A stretch of 64,000 bases of DNA from Takifugu bimaculatus. Its lineage: Eukaryota > Chordata > Actinopteri > Tetraodontiformes > Tetraodontidae. Where the stretch lies: positions 1,420,699 through 1,484,698 of the forward strand of contig CP034990.1 in NCBI GenBank assembly GCA_004026145.2. The letters run 5' to 3'. Position 1 is the first letter of the stretch; each line of letters begins with the position of its first letter. Positions 47,851 through 61,047 of this stretch are shown piece by piece. Made by a program: the position numbers and the translations under genes. The notes beneath the pieces were generated by a model, which saw only the letters and a list, made by a program, of their open reading frames with translations, was not told the origin of the DNA and did no database searches.

Positions 47851-50800
47851 TGACAGCTGAAAGAAATGATGACGCAGGCTGAGTGCTCCTGTCATCTGGT
47901 TTTGTTTTTTAGTGAAAGATCAGTTATGGGAGAATGCTTAGGTGTGATGTGTATCACAATAACCTTGCTCCTCCACCCCACCCCCTTGTTAATTCTTCTC
48001 GCTGTGGCACGCTTGAATAGGCTAAATCCCTGGACAGATTGATACATTGGCGCTTGCCAGAGAAGATGTGAAGAGCTTTCCCTCCTCTTATGCTGTCACT
48101 GCCATTACTTTATCCCACCGCCACTCCACTCTCCCTTCCCCACAAGCTACCAAGGTGACAGGTCATAAATCCCCACAGACGTGGGAGTGGGGGTTTCTGG
48201 GGTGACGGGGGGTAGATACAACACAAACCTGAAGGAGATTTCTCCTCATGCATAGAAAGCTGTTTCCTCCTCACCGACGATGTCTCCCTCGAGGATGCTG
48301 CTGCTAAGTCACTGCATGCAAAGTAGTTTGCTCTCTCTCTGAAACTCTCCTTCTCCCTGTGCAAATGGGGTGTGGGTCTTGGGGAACTTTGTGGCATGGC
48401 ATAAAAGGCAGGAAGCAGCGCCTCTCAGAATTTGCCACTCTCCCTATCATCCAAATGATCCGGAATGCCAATTACCCTCCTTGGCTCAGCAGGGAGTGGC
48501 CTGTCACTCAGGATGTGGCTCGTCTGTGTTGGGCATTAAGTTCTCCAATGGAGGAACAGAAGACTGTACTTAGAATATACTGTAGCTCGACTTGTTGCCG
48601 GACAGCTACAGGGGTAACTCCTCGATTCTTTGCTGTTGCACGCCGCGGTGGAGTTCAGGTCAATATGGAGCCCTATAGTTTACGATACCCTTTGGTCTGG
48701 CTGCATTTCTATTGCTGGGTGTGAAAATCAAATGGCAATACGTGTTTCAGCCGCACAAGCAGTGTGACATCATCACAGCGCACAAAGAAGAGGACCAGTG
48801 TGAATGATCTCTCGTGTATAGTGAATCCTGTGTGTGGAGCAGGTGTAGTTGGACACACAACAGTCCACTGACAGAATCCTCAGCTCTGCATATGTACGAT
48901 TGTCTTCCCGCTGTATTATGAGCTTATGGTTCTCTGGCAATGAGTCAGTGGACTTTCATCCAGACTATAGTGTTCTTGGAAAGGCATAGTGCATGAGCTA
49001 TTTTGGTAGCCTTCCTAATAACAGCAGTGACCCCAACTGATCTCATCTAACCATTTCTTATATGCAATCCTGACAGAACTATATTAGCAAGTCGAACAGC
49101 AGATGAAATACATTTATTGGACATTATTTATTCTTATAAAACCTGTTCACAATTTTGCTTTGGGTCAACATAAGTGGTGGCACTTAAATGTACCACAATT
49201 ATGTTGCTTTTATGGCTTTATGAAGCTTAAAGGGAAGTGAGTTCCGCAACAACTTTAAAGCTACCCTGTTGTATGTAAATCCTGCAACCTAAGGTCCGAC
49301 AGCGCCCCTTAAAAAGGTCGGGGTACGCCCACCCCCTCGCAGTGTGAGGATGAAAGGTGACCCAATGATCAAGGACCTGCAGGACTCCAACTCTGGATCC
49401 TCAAAGAACCAAGGCCAGGGCCCTTTGATCACATACTACTTTGTTGAACCAATGGTGCTACCGTACCACAATATCTCTACATATGCAACCCTAGATACTG
49501 AAGTCAAGTTTATCATCTCTGAAACCTGGAACACTTTCGGCTTCCTGCTCAATATCAAGATGAGAATAAAATACATAAAACCTACTTGAGTTCCTGACCT
49601 CTATAAGTGCCTTTATTATCTAACCGGAATCGCAGTCCGTAATCTACCGCCTCAACCAGCAATCTTTTAGTCTTAATACCTGTTGGCATAACAAAGCATT
49701 TGCATTGAATATCGGACATACACTTTTGTGTGCTTTGTTTCTTATTTATACACACAATGCACTCACCCTAAAAGCCTTTAAACATTTTCGTCAGATTCAA
49801 TTTCTCGCAAATACAACCCTTTGCAGCATCCACAGGAATGTCGAGGGTAAAAACCTGGTGTGGTCGGCCCCCAGGCAGGTACTGCGCACTGGGTGGGTGA
49901 CCTTCGCCGAGATTTTATTCCCGCAGCGACATAGCCGAAGGTCTCCTCTGGTGTGAGGATCCGTTAGCAGTCGCCATCTCCCCGACAAGGTGAAGCGCTA
50001 GTGATGTCAATATCTTTTTTTTTCCAGTTGTGGATCTATTAGGAATTTATTCCATAATAGAATAACCATTAGAAGTTGGTTCCCACAGAAAAGAAATGAG
50101 GAGACATGCTTATGCAGCTACAACCTGAAATTACAGACCAAAAAAGCTAGAACATGAAAGAAGAAAGGAATGCATGCGGTGTGGTACATACTGTACAGTA
50201 CTTGAAAGGCTTTAATCATTTATTTACGGGAATGAGTGTCAAAGGAAAAAGGAATCAAAAAAGCAATTCATATCACTTGACCCGACGGAGTCATGGCAAT
50301 GGCATTTCCTTACCTGTCCCTATCTTATCTCGCCCTCGTCATTTTTCAGCCCGTATTCTGATGATTCAAACGGCTCTGGGCTGTCAGCCATTCTTGCGAG
50401 CAGATGCTGCCCAGATCCCCCCATGTATTGCCATTCTGTCTTTATTGCCAGCCGGCTTATCCATCACTGATGGAATTGTTAAAAAGCAGATATGAGTAGA
50501 ATCTGGGAGGACCAGCCATTGTCAGAGCATGCTTTCCCATCAGATGGGAGCACGGCGATAAAAATCTGAGCAGCGCCTGCAGGTCGTGCTGCTCTGTGCA
50601 TAACAATCTTGGCTGTGGCTGGAAAGAAAAACGCTTTGAGAAACGGCTGTTTCGGTCATGAATTTGTATGAGTCGTGGTTCCACTTGGCAAATATGTGCA
50701 ATCAAGCTCTTATTGTTTTATTAAAACAGTATTTTCTGGCTGTTTAAGAGTACACGCCTTGACAGCGCAACACATCATACGATCAACATAAAATACACAA

Positions 50801-51232
50801 AACCTTTCTTTTATTAACTAGAGTGCATAATAACTTTAAGATTTAGACAATAGGAAAACACTATAAACAGAGGAACACTTTTATTATTAGAACATACAAC
50901 ATTCTAGTAAGCCATGGTTAGAGCTCAGACCGTACTTCCATCCCCTTTCCTGTATTTCAACCAACCTTCCGACTGCGTATAGAATGATTAAAACAGGCCG
51001 GTATGCTATATATGTAGACACTAACTTAAGTTTCAGTGTGAAAATATGCCACGTCGATCCTTCGCAAGACTTTTTATGAATGAAAATGACCTTAAAGGTC
51101 TCATATTTGGGCAGTGTAGTGACGCTTCTACGGGATTTGGAGTCTTCTTGGCATTCGTTCACTGGTGAACTTTGTGAACAGCTGTAATGTCATATTGACC
51201 TTTGCCTTTACCATTCTTGTGTTCAGGTAGGT
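47851..51232. other. gene-free sequence
   Basis: No gene recognised. Between about 49290 and 50000 the texture changes to short GC-rich blocks (for example GGTCGGCCCCCAGGCAGG near 49863 and CCGCAGCGACATAGCCG near 49921) with no identifiable repeat family, tRNA or exon. A degraded mobile element is possible. Confidence 0.45.
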
Positions 51233-51280
<48 letters not shown>

Positions 51281-51290
51281 ACACACACAC
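51233..51290. repeat. CA microsatellite
   Basis: (CA)n of about 29 units with a single T interruption. Confidence 0.95.
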
Positions 51291-54200
51291 TTAGTTTTAA
51301 TGTGCAAAAAACAGATGTGTGTATGTGATCAGTGGAGACAGCTACCTGTAAAGGTCAGGCGGGGTTGTGGGTAAACACTGGAGTGGAACTTTGTCTTTTG
51401 ATTTCTGCCTTTCCATGTCAGGACCCACCATTGGCAGTGCTCATGGGCCCTCTGTGAGGGCTTTTTGGCTCATCTGTGCTGCTTAATTGGGGCATGACTG
51501 CAGGACAGAGAGACAATGCCAGGAAATAAAGACAAGATTGATTAGTTCTACTCTGGCACCCCTCCAGAACCTCCATGTCAACACACACACGTGCATACAA
51601 TAAAGATGAAATAAATAGAATGAATAGGTGTTTCAAATGAAGTGTGTGAAACATGCCATTATAATTTAGTTAATTACACTTCAGGAGCTAGTACAAGCGC
51701 TTGTATGTAATTAAGACGAAACACAAGGTTCAGTTAAAGAGTGGAGGACCCAGTCTTACACACTGACTAGAATCTTAGGGAGGTTTATGACTTTATTAGA
51801 GGTTGTGGGATTGTTGATATCCTTATATTAATTGCATCCTACAGACACATTAAACGAGGAGACAAAAAAGGACTCAAAAGCAAGACTTACCCCAAGCTGC
51901 TCATTTCCCTACATGTTGTGACTTACAACCATAGTATAGTATTTAGGCTATTAATAGGAGGTAGTAATACAAGGTTACATAACACAGTAGGTTGCCTTAT
52001 CTTTGGAGGAGCAAAGGTCAAAACCCTGCCAGTATCTGGATCATCGCTATAATTTAATGAGTTCTTCCTTGGCTCATCACCAACAGCTCCTGAAAATTTC
52101 ACAATTTTCTAATATTTTTTTACTTACTTTGCTAACAGCTAAACAGAGAGTAAGACATATGTCAAAGGTGATGAAGCTAAAAAAAAAGAACAATTAAGGA
52201 TTAAAGGCACAGCACAGTTTGATGTGCTGGATCTTTGCTACCTACTAACGCAGGTTTCCCATTTAGCACCCATGCTGTGCCGAGAGCAACATCACGTTCA
52301 TCGTCTGAGCACCCGTGAGTGTTGAGATGACGTGAGCAGACATTGTCATTGTGATAACAGATTATGGGTTGCTAAAACCAATGTGGCAGCAAGCTTTTTA
52401 CACTGTCCACACCTCTGAACATCCAGATTGTGGCACCTCCAGCGGCCACTCAGTATCAGCCCACCAATCGATAAAAATACACAAATTTATCTGACACCGA
52501 ACGTTTTACTGTTTCGGTGCTTCAGGCAGCGCGGAGCCATGTTGGCAGGTCCTGTGTGCGTTTCAACATGGCAGCAGTGCATGCAGGTTAGTATGATAGC
52601 CTGCTGCCTTATCTAATGTGGCGGGTGCCTTTTTTGGCTGTACCACAAAGCTGCTTTGAAGCATCTGTCAATGCCGTCTCCAACCCCCCCAAAATGAAAA
52701 AAAAAGAAAATCATTATGTGTGAAATATCTCAGGAGGCAGATGCACCATTGCAATGGCCACAGTATGAAGGCAGAAAAACAGCCCACAGCCTTTTACTCA
52801 CCCTCATGGGACAAAGGAGGAGGATTCTTCCTTTTTGTGCCATTTCCTTTAACAGCAATTTGCAAGATCAGACTTTAATGACACAGATAGACAAACACAC
52901 GGGCGCTGAAATATTTTTGGTCTTTCCTCCGTTTGAAGAATGAGGATAAATGTGTCTGCAAAACAAAATATTTCCATTTAAACGTGTGCTTTAAAAGTCA
53001 TTTTACCCCGGCACCTCTCTCAAACAAGTCTCAGAAACCGTTTAATATCCACGGCGCTGTTCATAATATCCTTTTAAATGATGAAAAACCCTGATTCCGA
53101 TGGCTGGCAAGTTCTTTGCTGTGCGTAAACTCACTGAGCCTTGCATGCTTATTAGAGGCTTTCTTACAGTGGGTACAGGAAATATTCTAGTTTTTGTGGT
53201 GAAGCCTCATGTCAAAATAAAAAATAATTTCCCACATCAAGGGACACTCGGCACCTCATGAGAACAGCCCAAATTCAGACTTCCTTTGCAAATTAATAAA
53301 AGAAATATTAAAACTAAAATATCACATGAACGTGAAAGCGTTTTTGGGTCAACCAGGACTCTTTCTACATCTGGATGTCCAGCCAACTCAACAGCTGGGG
53401 GAGAGGAGTCTTGGGCAGAGAGGGCACCCGGAAGAGATCGTTCTGACTGAGCTTCACAGATCCTGGAGATGGAGAGGGATTCAGACCGACAAACACCGCT
53501 GCTAAAGTCTATAAAAGATAAACTCAGTCCCTTCAAAAATGTCTAATAGTGGGAATGAATTACGAGACAATAACAGCAACATTAAATATCCGTATACTGT
53601 ATGTTTGGTGAGTATATCAGGTGTGACCTGCAAAGCCAAGTCAGGTTATATAAACCTCAGTTTTCAGGCCCCAGACCACATTCATAGTGTGCATTAGCAT
53701 ATAAGTGGTCACAGCTTATCCTTACTCACATTTTGAAGAGCTCTGGGGATGCATTGAAAATGTGTCTAACGTTGCCATAGCACTAACCTCTTCAACTGAT
53801 GTCATTGGAGACCTTGAAAATGTTGAGACCAGAATAAGAACTCTTTTGTTGCTGGTTTGAAGACGCGATGGGAACCATCACGTCCCACACATTGATTTCG
53901 GTCCGATATTCTTCCGTGACGTGCATCCTCATGTGAAGACATCTTATTTTGCCATAATACATCCTTATTTGAGTCACGGTCATAACCAAGTTGTATTTTA
54001 ATGATCTGTCATCTGACTAATACTTTATTTGAGAGTCATTGGGACCTGTGACCTACCAGGGCTAGAATTCCTGCTCCTGCCAACAGAAGTCCTCTGCCTT
54101 CTTCACAGCTCAGTTCAAAGCCTCAGAGACGTTTCTGTAGCTAATCCACAAGGTTTTGTACTTTTCCTGGAAAATGTTTGCCCAAAAGATAAATTAAGCC

Positions 54201-54379
54201 ACTGGATTAATGCGCGTTGTTCCTGTTAACTCTTCAGTGACCTCACAACAATGAGAAACAGAGTAATTAAGAGAAGTTACTCTAAGGCTATGACTCCATT
54301 AACCATTGACTTTGGTGAACTTAGAACTCCAACCAATGCATACTGTACTTTACCATCCCACTGCACCTGACAGTGGTCC
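51291..54379. other. gene-free unique sequence
   Basis: No gene, RNA gene or clear repeat recognised; short open frames only. Confidence 0.55.
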
Positions 54380-54560
54380 GGAATAATGATGCCTTTGAGC
54401 AAGGCACTCAACCAAATGCTCAGTTTAGGCAGTTTACTCTCTATGACACTCCTCCCTCAGTGATTTCATGTCGATATTTTCTTTATATGTTCATGTGTAT
54501 TAATGTGTGTATACTAACGTGTAAAAAGAAACAATCTCCCATTTCCAGGTTTTAATTAAG
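54380..54560 (+). repeat. interspersed fish repeat, degraded
   Basis: CCTTTGAGCAAGGCACTCAA (about 54392-54411) is a widely repeated teleost phrase, normally followed by AACCCC and AACTGCTC words. The TG-rich continuation (GTTCATGTGTATTAATGTGT, 54489-54508) also fits that family. The copy is decayed and its class is unresolved. Confidence 0.4.
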
Positions 54561-55092
54561 AAGTCTTCTTTTATTTAATATGAAAGAGTGACACATCTAT
54601 TATTCCCTCAACCCATTTTTTTTTAAGTAGTTCTAAAATGAGCAGCCCACAAATGGCTTCTATTGATTATTTAATTGAATCCATATTATCATAATATTGT
54701 CAGTATGACTTAGCTTTGGATGAAGCTACCCCAGAAAGAAAGTTCCAGTGGCGCCAGAGTGGTGAAATGATTTCTGCTGGGTTTGGCTGTCGAGGGCTGT
54801 TGTTCTGCTTATCCAGCCAGGCTTGCGTTGCCCTTCCACTCCAGTAAAGACTTGAATAATTGGAACTTCGTATTAAGACTGACACCAGATGAAAGTTAGT
54901 TATTAACAAAGGCTGAAGTGTGGCAGATTGGTTATTAGAATCCTGTCACTATTTACCACCCAGAACTGAGGTTCATTGACACTGAGAGTTCATCTGAAGG
55001 CAAGGAGACAAACTCAGACAGGGACTTGCTGATGTGCCCTATTGCTTTTTAAGGCTTGACTAACTGGCGTTTACAGTTTTACTTTACAGTTC
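54561..55092. other. gene-free unique sequence
   Basis: Nothing recognisable. Confidence 0.5.
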
Positions 55093-55581
55093 TATCCATC
55101 CATCCATCCCTAATCCATGCATCATCCATCCATCCATCCATCCATCCATCCATCCATCCATCCATCCATCCATCCATCCATCCATCCACCCACTTACCCA
55201 TCCACCCACTTACCCATCCACCCACTTACCCATCCATCCATCCATCCATCCATCCATCCATCCATCCATCCATCCATCCATCCATCCATCCATCCATCCA
55301 TCCATCCATCCACTTACCCATCCATCCATCCATCCATCCAGCCACCCACTTACCCATCCATCCATCCATCCATCCATCCAGCCACCCACTTACCCATCCA
55401 TCCATCCATCCATCCACCCACTTACCCATCCATCCATCCATCCATCCATCCATCCATCCATCCAGCCACCCACTTACCCATCCACCCACTTACCCATCCA
55501 TCCATCCATCCAGCCACCCACTTACCCATCCATCCATCCATCCATCCATCCATCCATCCATCCATCCATCCATCCATCCAT

Positions 55582-55634
<53 letters not shown>
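55093..55634. repeat. ATCC-based compound tandem array
   Basis: About 540 bases. The base unit is CATC/ATCC. About ten copies of a higher-order insert, CCCACTTACCCATCC, occur at 55189, 55205, 55221, 55312, 55345, 55385, 55417, 55470, 55486 and 55516 (approximate), often preceded by AGCC. The array ends in a pure AGCC tract of about 13 units at 55582-55634. Because 4 x 3 = 12, the array is open in several frames on both strands. This gives frames up to 212 codons encoding (SIHP)n, then (SQPA)n, or on the other strand (GWMD)n and (GWLA)n. These are not proteins. Confidence 0.95.
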
Positions 55635-55639
55635 TACTT

Positions 55640-55945
55640 GTGGGGTCCAGTGAGGGGTCGGACCCTTTCCCAGCAGCCTTTGGGGGAGAGGTAGACACTA
55701 GGGATCCGGCCAACATACAAATGCAAAGATCCATTCACACACTCATTCACACCCACAGTCAATTTAAAGTAGCCAAATCACTTATCCCCCACATGCACGT
55801 CTTTGGACTGTGCACCAGGAGAGAACCAACGCAGGGACGTGGGAGATCACTGTACTCCACACAGGAAAGATCATTTCCCAAGAGGATTCAAACTAGGAAT
55901 CTTCTTCCTGTGAAGGGGCAGTGCTGAGCAATCCACCATCCTGCA
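55640..55945 (+). repeat. interspersed fish repeat next to the ATCC array
   Basis: The order of words matches a very common teleost repeat: TTTGGGGGAGAGGTAGACAC (55680), ATTCACACCCACAGTCAATT (55745), CACGTCTTTGGACTGTGCAC (about 55796), then GGATTCAAACTAGGAATCTT (about 55883) and CAGTGCTGAGCAATCCACCA (55920). Two shorter relatives lie at 15775-15930 (opposite orientation) and 16250-16329. A GGATTCAAAC word resembles a B box, but no A box is visible. Confidence 0.65.
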
Positions 55946-56131
55946 CCCAAGTAAAGCAAAAACAGCATTTAATAGTATTTATGTAAGTTATAGCTCTAAT
56001 TTACAATTGGATACAGTGACTAACACAGCTACAAAAGACTCCACGTCGGATTCTGGCTTTGGCCTTCGAATGTAGACTTTGCAGGGTGTGAGTGTGCGAA
56101 TGAGCGGAAGGAAACAGAAGTTGGATAGATT
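55946..56131. other. short unique spacer
   Basis: No recognisable feature between two repeat units. Confidence 0.5.
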
Positions 56132-56870
56132 AATTCAATTCAATTCAATTCAATCTTTATTTATATGGCACTTTTCATACACTAGGTAGCACAAAGTGCC
56201 TCACAAAGGATAAAAACAGCAAAGAGACACACACACACATGCATACAACACACTTACACACACACCCACACACACAAACAAGCTGAGACAAGCTGAGACA
56301 TGGCTGGGCACCAAGACCTGAGGCGAAGGAGACGCCACCTTTGGAGGCCCACCAGGCCGAGGGAGGGCACGGTCCGTGACCACAGGTGGTACCGCCACAA
56401 AGACCACCCCGACCCGGACAGACCGGAGGCTCCACACCAAAGCACAGAGCCCCCTAACCACCCAGGCCAGAGTCGACAATGGGACAGCACCCCCAGCGGT
56501 AGACCGGAAACATCTCCCAGCCTGGCAGGCCCCCATGAGGAAACACCATGAGGAGACACTGGAGCTAAAAACTGAAGGACTAAAACAGTAAATGGGATAA
56601 AAGGTATAAAAGCTAAAAACTGGGAAACTAAGAACTGAAGGAGTAAAACAGTAAAAGTATCAAGTAAAATAAGGATAAGACATAAAAAAGCATGAGAACA
56701 TAAAAGAAATTAAAAATAATCAGAAAATCAATTAAAGGCCTGATTAAAAAGGTGTGTCCTGAGCCTCTTTTTAAAAATCTCAACAGTCTCTTCGGCCCTG
56801 AGGTTCTCCGGCAGGCTGTTCCACAATCGGGGACCATAATAACAGAAGGCCGCTTCCCTGTGCGTTAGAT
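56132..56870 (-). mobile_element. non-LTR retroposon-like repeat, minus strand
   Basis: Its 3' end on the minus strand carries GTGCCATATAAATAAAGATT and then an (AATTG)n tail at 56153-56132. Such a tail is typical of fish retroposons whose 3' ends read GGCACTATATAAATAAA. Inside are a CA tract (56226-56280) and a GC-rich block at 56290-56540, where frames are open on both strands without a recognisable protein. The 5' part (56740-56860) contains phrases such as CTGTTCCACAATCGGGGACC that recur in teleost repeats. Not assigned to a family. Confidence 0.5.
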
Positions 56871-57157
56871 TAGTTCACACCCTCGATGTTTGCTGAGTTA
56901 TTGTGGGCGGAGCTCCTTGAACCTTCCTCCATCAGTTTGCAATAGTTAAAGTTGCCGTCATGTGCAGGTTCGGGGGCGGACGGTGGTGTGTTTCTGTCTC
57001 TGTCTGCTTCTTTACCCGCCCAGTGCAGACAAATCTGCCACAGGTAAGCCAAGTCTGACTAAGTCCTTTTTACTTTCACCTTTTACCAACTCCTTTTCAC
57101 ATCCTTAATCTTTTTTTTCTCTTTTCCCTCCTACATCCCTTACACTCTCTCCCTCCC

Positions 57158-57199
<42 letters not shown>

Positions 57200-60100
57200 T
57201 CCTCACACACATACATTGTAGACAACCTTATCTGAAGCACGCCAGCCTCCTTAAGACACCACCACATGTCTAATGAATCTGCATGCATTTCGCGAGGTAA
57301 AATCTGCTCCTGCAGTATGAAATCACTTGATGCGTTTTGTATTTGCCCTGTTAAATCTAGTCGCACTATCCTCGACTTCAGCCCAGCAGCTTTGGTTTCT
57401 AGTAACTGATGATGACACAAAGCTCGAGGCTTTGGCAGAGCAAACATGTAAAAAAAATGGGCTTATCTATCCCACTCTAGACTAAACACAAACAAGAGAA
57501 AAAATCTAGTGCACCCCCTCCAACCGTCATGTTTCAATTTTTAGCCTTCTTGACAATGTACAGACTGATTCTCTTTGACGACTGGTAAATAGAAATGTGA
57601 AATGTTCCTCTCTGGGGATATCTACTTTCCTGCCTTCCTCTCAAGATAACCGCTTGTTGTTCTATTCTTTGTTATGGACTGTGCGTGCCCATGGGATGAT
57701 TAGAAGAACAAAGGATGGGAGAACGCAGACCTGATTGTAGTTCAAAACAAGTTCTTCGTGCCTTTGAAGATGCTCACTGACTTCAGGCAAACTGAATTTG
57801 GAATAGCGGATGTGCATCCTCACAGTTCAACTCTCCGAATCAGCTGATAACCAAAACGTCAATGATCATTATGAGGCACGGCTGCCGTCACGTCCCCGCC
57901 GTAACTATCATCAGAAAGTCACAGGAAAATGACGAAAGGGAACGGATAGATTGTACCTCGCGGTGAAGGTTATGAGATCACTGCTTAGCAAAGATATTTG
58001 ATCCATTATACATTGTTTGTGTCTACAGCTGGTACAGCCTGAATAATAAATATTGTATTAGCTGTGGGACTCAGATCTCCATCCCTCCAAAAAGTTCATA
58101 ACAATCTCAGCAGGGAAGGGCGGGACCTCCTGTGGCTTTTTACCAATCCTCTTCTGTTCTTTTATTCCTTTCCTGCACAGCGACAGAAGAGGCCCGTTAT
58201 AACAAGCAACATGGGCACCGCAGCCAGGAGATTGCTGCATTTTTAATTTGGCTATTCAGCTACCGGAACCTCGGCAATCAGCGGCTTGTTAAATATGGTG
58301 ATCACTTTGTCACAATATCAAAGCCTCGTTGCTCCACTGGTCCCACAGGTTTTTGGATTTCTCTGCTATGCGTTGCCGTGCGACATATGACGTGAGACGA
58401 GGCCGACGGCAGTTGCTCAGGAACGAACCTTTCTGAGTTCACAACTTCAGCTTTTGAAAGAGAATATAGAATCACTGACAACTGCATGTGTCTTAGCCCT
58501 TAGTGATAAATGAGAGTCGGGTTATTCAACGTCACCTGTCAGCCAGTAACAAATCAGTAACAGTAGCAGTAGCAAATCAAGCTTTTTTAACCATTCAATA
58601 AGGTGTTTGCTTTGATGTCACTCATATATTTTCATAACTTAAATGCTATTGGTTTTGAGTCATTGTTTAGGCAGTAGTAGATCGTTCTCTGTACGGTAGC
58701 TGATGGGAACTGTGTGTCTTTGGTATTCTTTAGGTGTTTGTGGTGAGCGCTCCGTCATGGCAAAGGAGCTGATGGTTTGCTGCGCTGTTTTCTCACCAGT
58801 AAATGACCTGTCATCAGAAAGCCATTTCATCTCAGCCCACAAGAAAGTGGCTGATACGAAGGTCAGGCCACACGCGGCCACAAGTGGACAACACATGAAT
58901 TTCTACTTAAGTCAGTTGTCATGGCGTTTAGTAGAGTAGAGCAGGCTGGACAATCGCAAGGAAAACCTGAGAAAGATCTGAGAAAATGCTGGACCAACAG
59001 TGAATATCACACTTCATGATATCAACCTGTCCACCGAGGATGAATCATTCTAACCTGTTTGCAGAGGAGACGGGCAGGAGGAAGAAAATAGGCTGTTAAC
59101 GTTCCCTTTAAGGATGGTTTTGCAGGTTTTATATCATTTCACTTCGCCACATTCTGTCCTGCTGATCAGGCTCATCCGGTTACTGAACAGAAGCCAGGGG
59201 ACCTGGTCTGGGGTCAGAGATGGTCCTATGAATGGATGAATTTAGTCCAAAACATCAAACAAGAATTTAATGTGACTCATTAGTGTTCGGCTCTGATTGT
59301 AATCGGTATAATCCTACTAAGGATGCTGCATCCTGAACAGTATAAATGGGTTTTCTGTTCAACCCATTTTTAGCATCAGAAATTTTGCTCATGAAAAGAT
59401 TGTGCTGCAATCCATCTATAGTCCTTACATTTGGTTAATGCCTGGTGCATGTCCTTGTCTTCATTAGCAGCACTTCTTTGCTCTTTCGCTAAGATGCTGG
59501 TTTATTCTCTGGATCTTTCAGTACTTGTACATTCTTACCGGGGAGCTTTTGTGTTGGATTTGGATCCAGTATCATTCATTTTTTCTTACGTCCTGTCTGG
59601 TGCACTCAAGTGTCTGGAACTGTGTGGCTTTATGCATTCACGGAGACCTTGTGTGGGCAGCTCTTTCTTTTCCTCTATCGCAGAGGATGCTTTACCGCCT
59701 AAGCATCAATTCCTTCTCTAAAAGAAGGCTGGCTGTCTGGACCTGCACTGGTGCCCATTATGTTGGGCTGCTGATTCGCGCCTTGGCTGTGGAGGCTTCT
59801 CTTAATGGATTCATCCCGTGGGCATCTCTTCACATGCAGGTGTCATTAAAAACTTCCCCATTACCCTGTTTTCCTTTATTAAGATATCACTGGTTCTACC
59901 TAACAGGTCGGTACGGATAGAACTTTTTAGTTTTCTGAGTTACTTGAACCTCTTCAAGTTCACAGCAGTTTGATTGGCAATTACACGTGACTGATATTAT
60001 ATTCTGTGGACAATGATGAGCAGAACCAGACAAGAGTTCTTGCTTATAATAACTGAGGATCACCAGCTCCTCAGCATAATTCCAAATGCTGAGTGAAAGT

Positions 60101-60689
60101 GGAAGCCTGTGGTCACATCATATCCAGAGCAGCAGTCTGCAGATGGCTGAAACACATGGAAAATAAAAATCACTTCATAGCTTCAATAAATATAGTTAAA
60201 TGCTGCAATGCCCCAATCAATCAAAATTATAGCTGCGAAAGAAATATTATTTGGAAAAAATAAATTACCTACTGCTTAGTCAGTTCTCCTCCTTCCTATT
60301 AGAAGATATTCTTTTGCTAACTAAACTATAAAGAGAAAAGGAGCCGAAAGCACTTTTGTTGTTTTCTATTGGCTCCATTTTTTTATTGACCAGCTGAATT
60401 TGAAAATGTAAATATCAGATGTATGCTAATGCTATGCTTACAGAACCAATATCTTCTAGAAGACCATTCAGCTGCTGGGACTATTTGGTAAGAGTAACAC
60501 AGTTTTAGTAGTTAAACTGATATAGAGAACTTTTGTGCTCTGTTCCAGACAGAGAAGCAGGAGGAGTTAATGTGGTCGTCACAAATCTAGTCAGCCTCAT
60601 TGAAACCCTTGCCCAAATGTGAGACAGTTTTATTCCGCATCTTCAGTAAAACTAATGCATCTGCATGTATCATGTATGAGTCAGGTCTT
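56871..60689. other. gene-free unique sequence
   Basis: No gene recognised. It includes a TC/CA microsatellite (57157-57199) and a 19-base GC-rich word at 56965-56983 that recurs at 61029-61047. The region around 58060-58400 looks unique and even in composition. Frames there are short, though one passes a CTGCACAG acceptor-like site near 58180. Confidence 0.5.
57157..57199. repeat. compound TC and CA microsatellite
   Basis: (TC)n passes directly into (AC)n; flanked by pyrimidine-rich sequence. Confidence 0.9.
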
Positions 60690-60780
60690 CCCCTGCCCCA
60701 TGGGGGTGTGGGGCATTTTTGATTGTAGCAGATGCCTATTGATAAAGATGAACTGCATTTATTGAATTGACTGAATCATT
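60690..60780 (+). mobile_element. possible L2-like 3' tail
   Basis: GCATTTTTGATTGTAGCAGATG (here cited by its core TTTGATTGTAGCAGATG, near 60718) and GCATTTATTGAATTGACTGAA (core TTATTGAATTGACTGAA) recall the GATTGTAAAAGACGCT and (TTGA)n end of the local L2 elements. Short and decayed. Confidence 0.3.
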
Positions 60781-60964
60781 GCTCACTATATCTGCTAGAT
60801 ATCAGCTAGATTAAAACAATGTATGCAACTAAATGTGCAATTTTAAGATATCTGGATGAGGATGAGCCTTACTAAAATGGAATGAGTTACAGCTCCTCTG
60901 ATATTTTTGACTTATCTGTCACCACTGTCAGTAAGAGGCTCATCTAAGCATAAGCAATCAATCC

Positions 60965-61010
60965 TCCTCTCCTCTCCTCTCCTCTCCTCTCCTCTCCTCT
61001 CCTCTCCTCT
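60965..61010. repeat. CCTCT pentanucleotide microsatellite
   Basis: Nine uninterrupted CTCCT units; same unit as 26478-26547. It accounts for a plus-strand frame encoding LLSSP repeats. Confidence 0.95.
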
Positions 61011-61047
61011 AAACTTAAAACACCAAAACAGGTTCGGGGGCGGACGG

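Noticed and set aside
49610..49660. tRNA-like words on the minus strand
   Set aside because: A GGTTGAGGCGGTAGATTACG-like phrase (positions about 49640-49660) looked tRNA-like, but no cloverleaf or B box is found at the right distance.
55093..55634. CRISPR-like spaced repeats
   Set aside because: The units are microsatellite derivatives without unique spacers, in a vertebrate genome.
55056..55694. 212- and 178-codon plus-strand frames and minus-strand (GWMD)n frames
   Set aside because: Produced by the ATCC/AGCC tandem array, which cannot create stops in these phases; no start context or domain.
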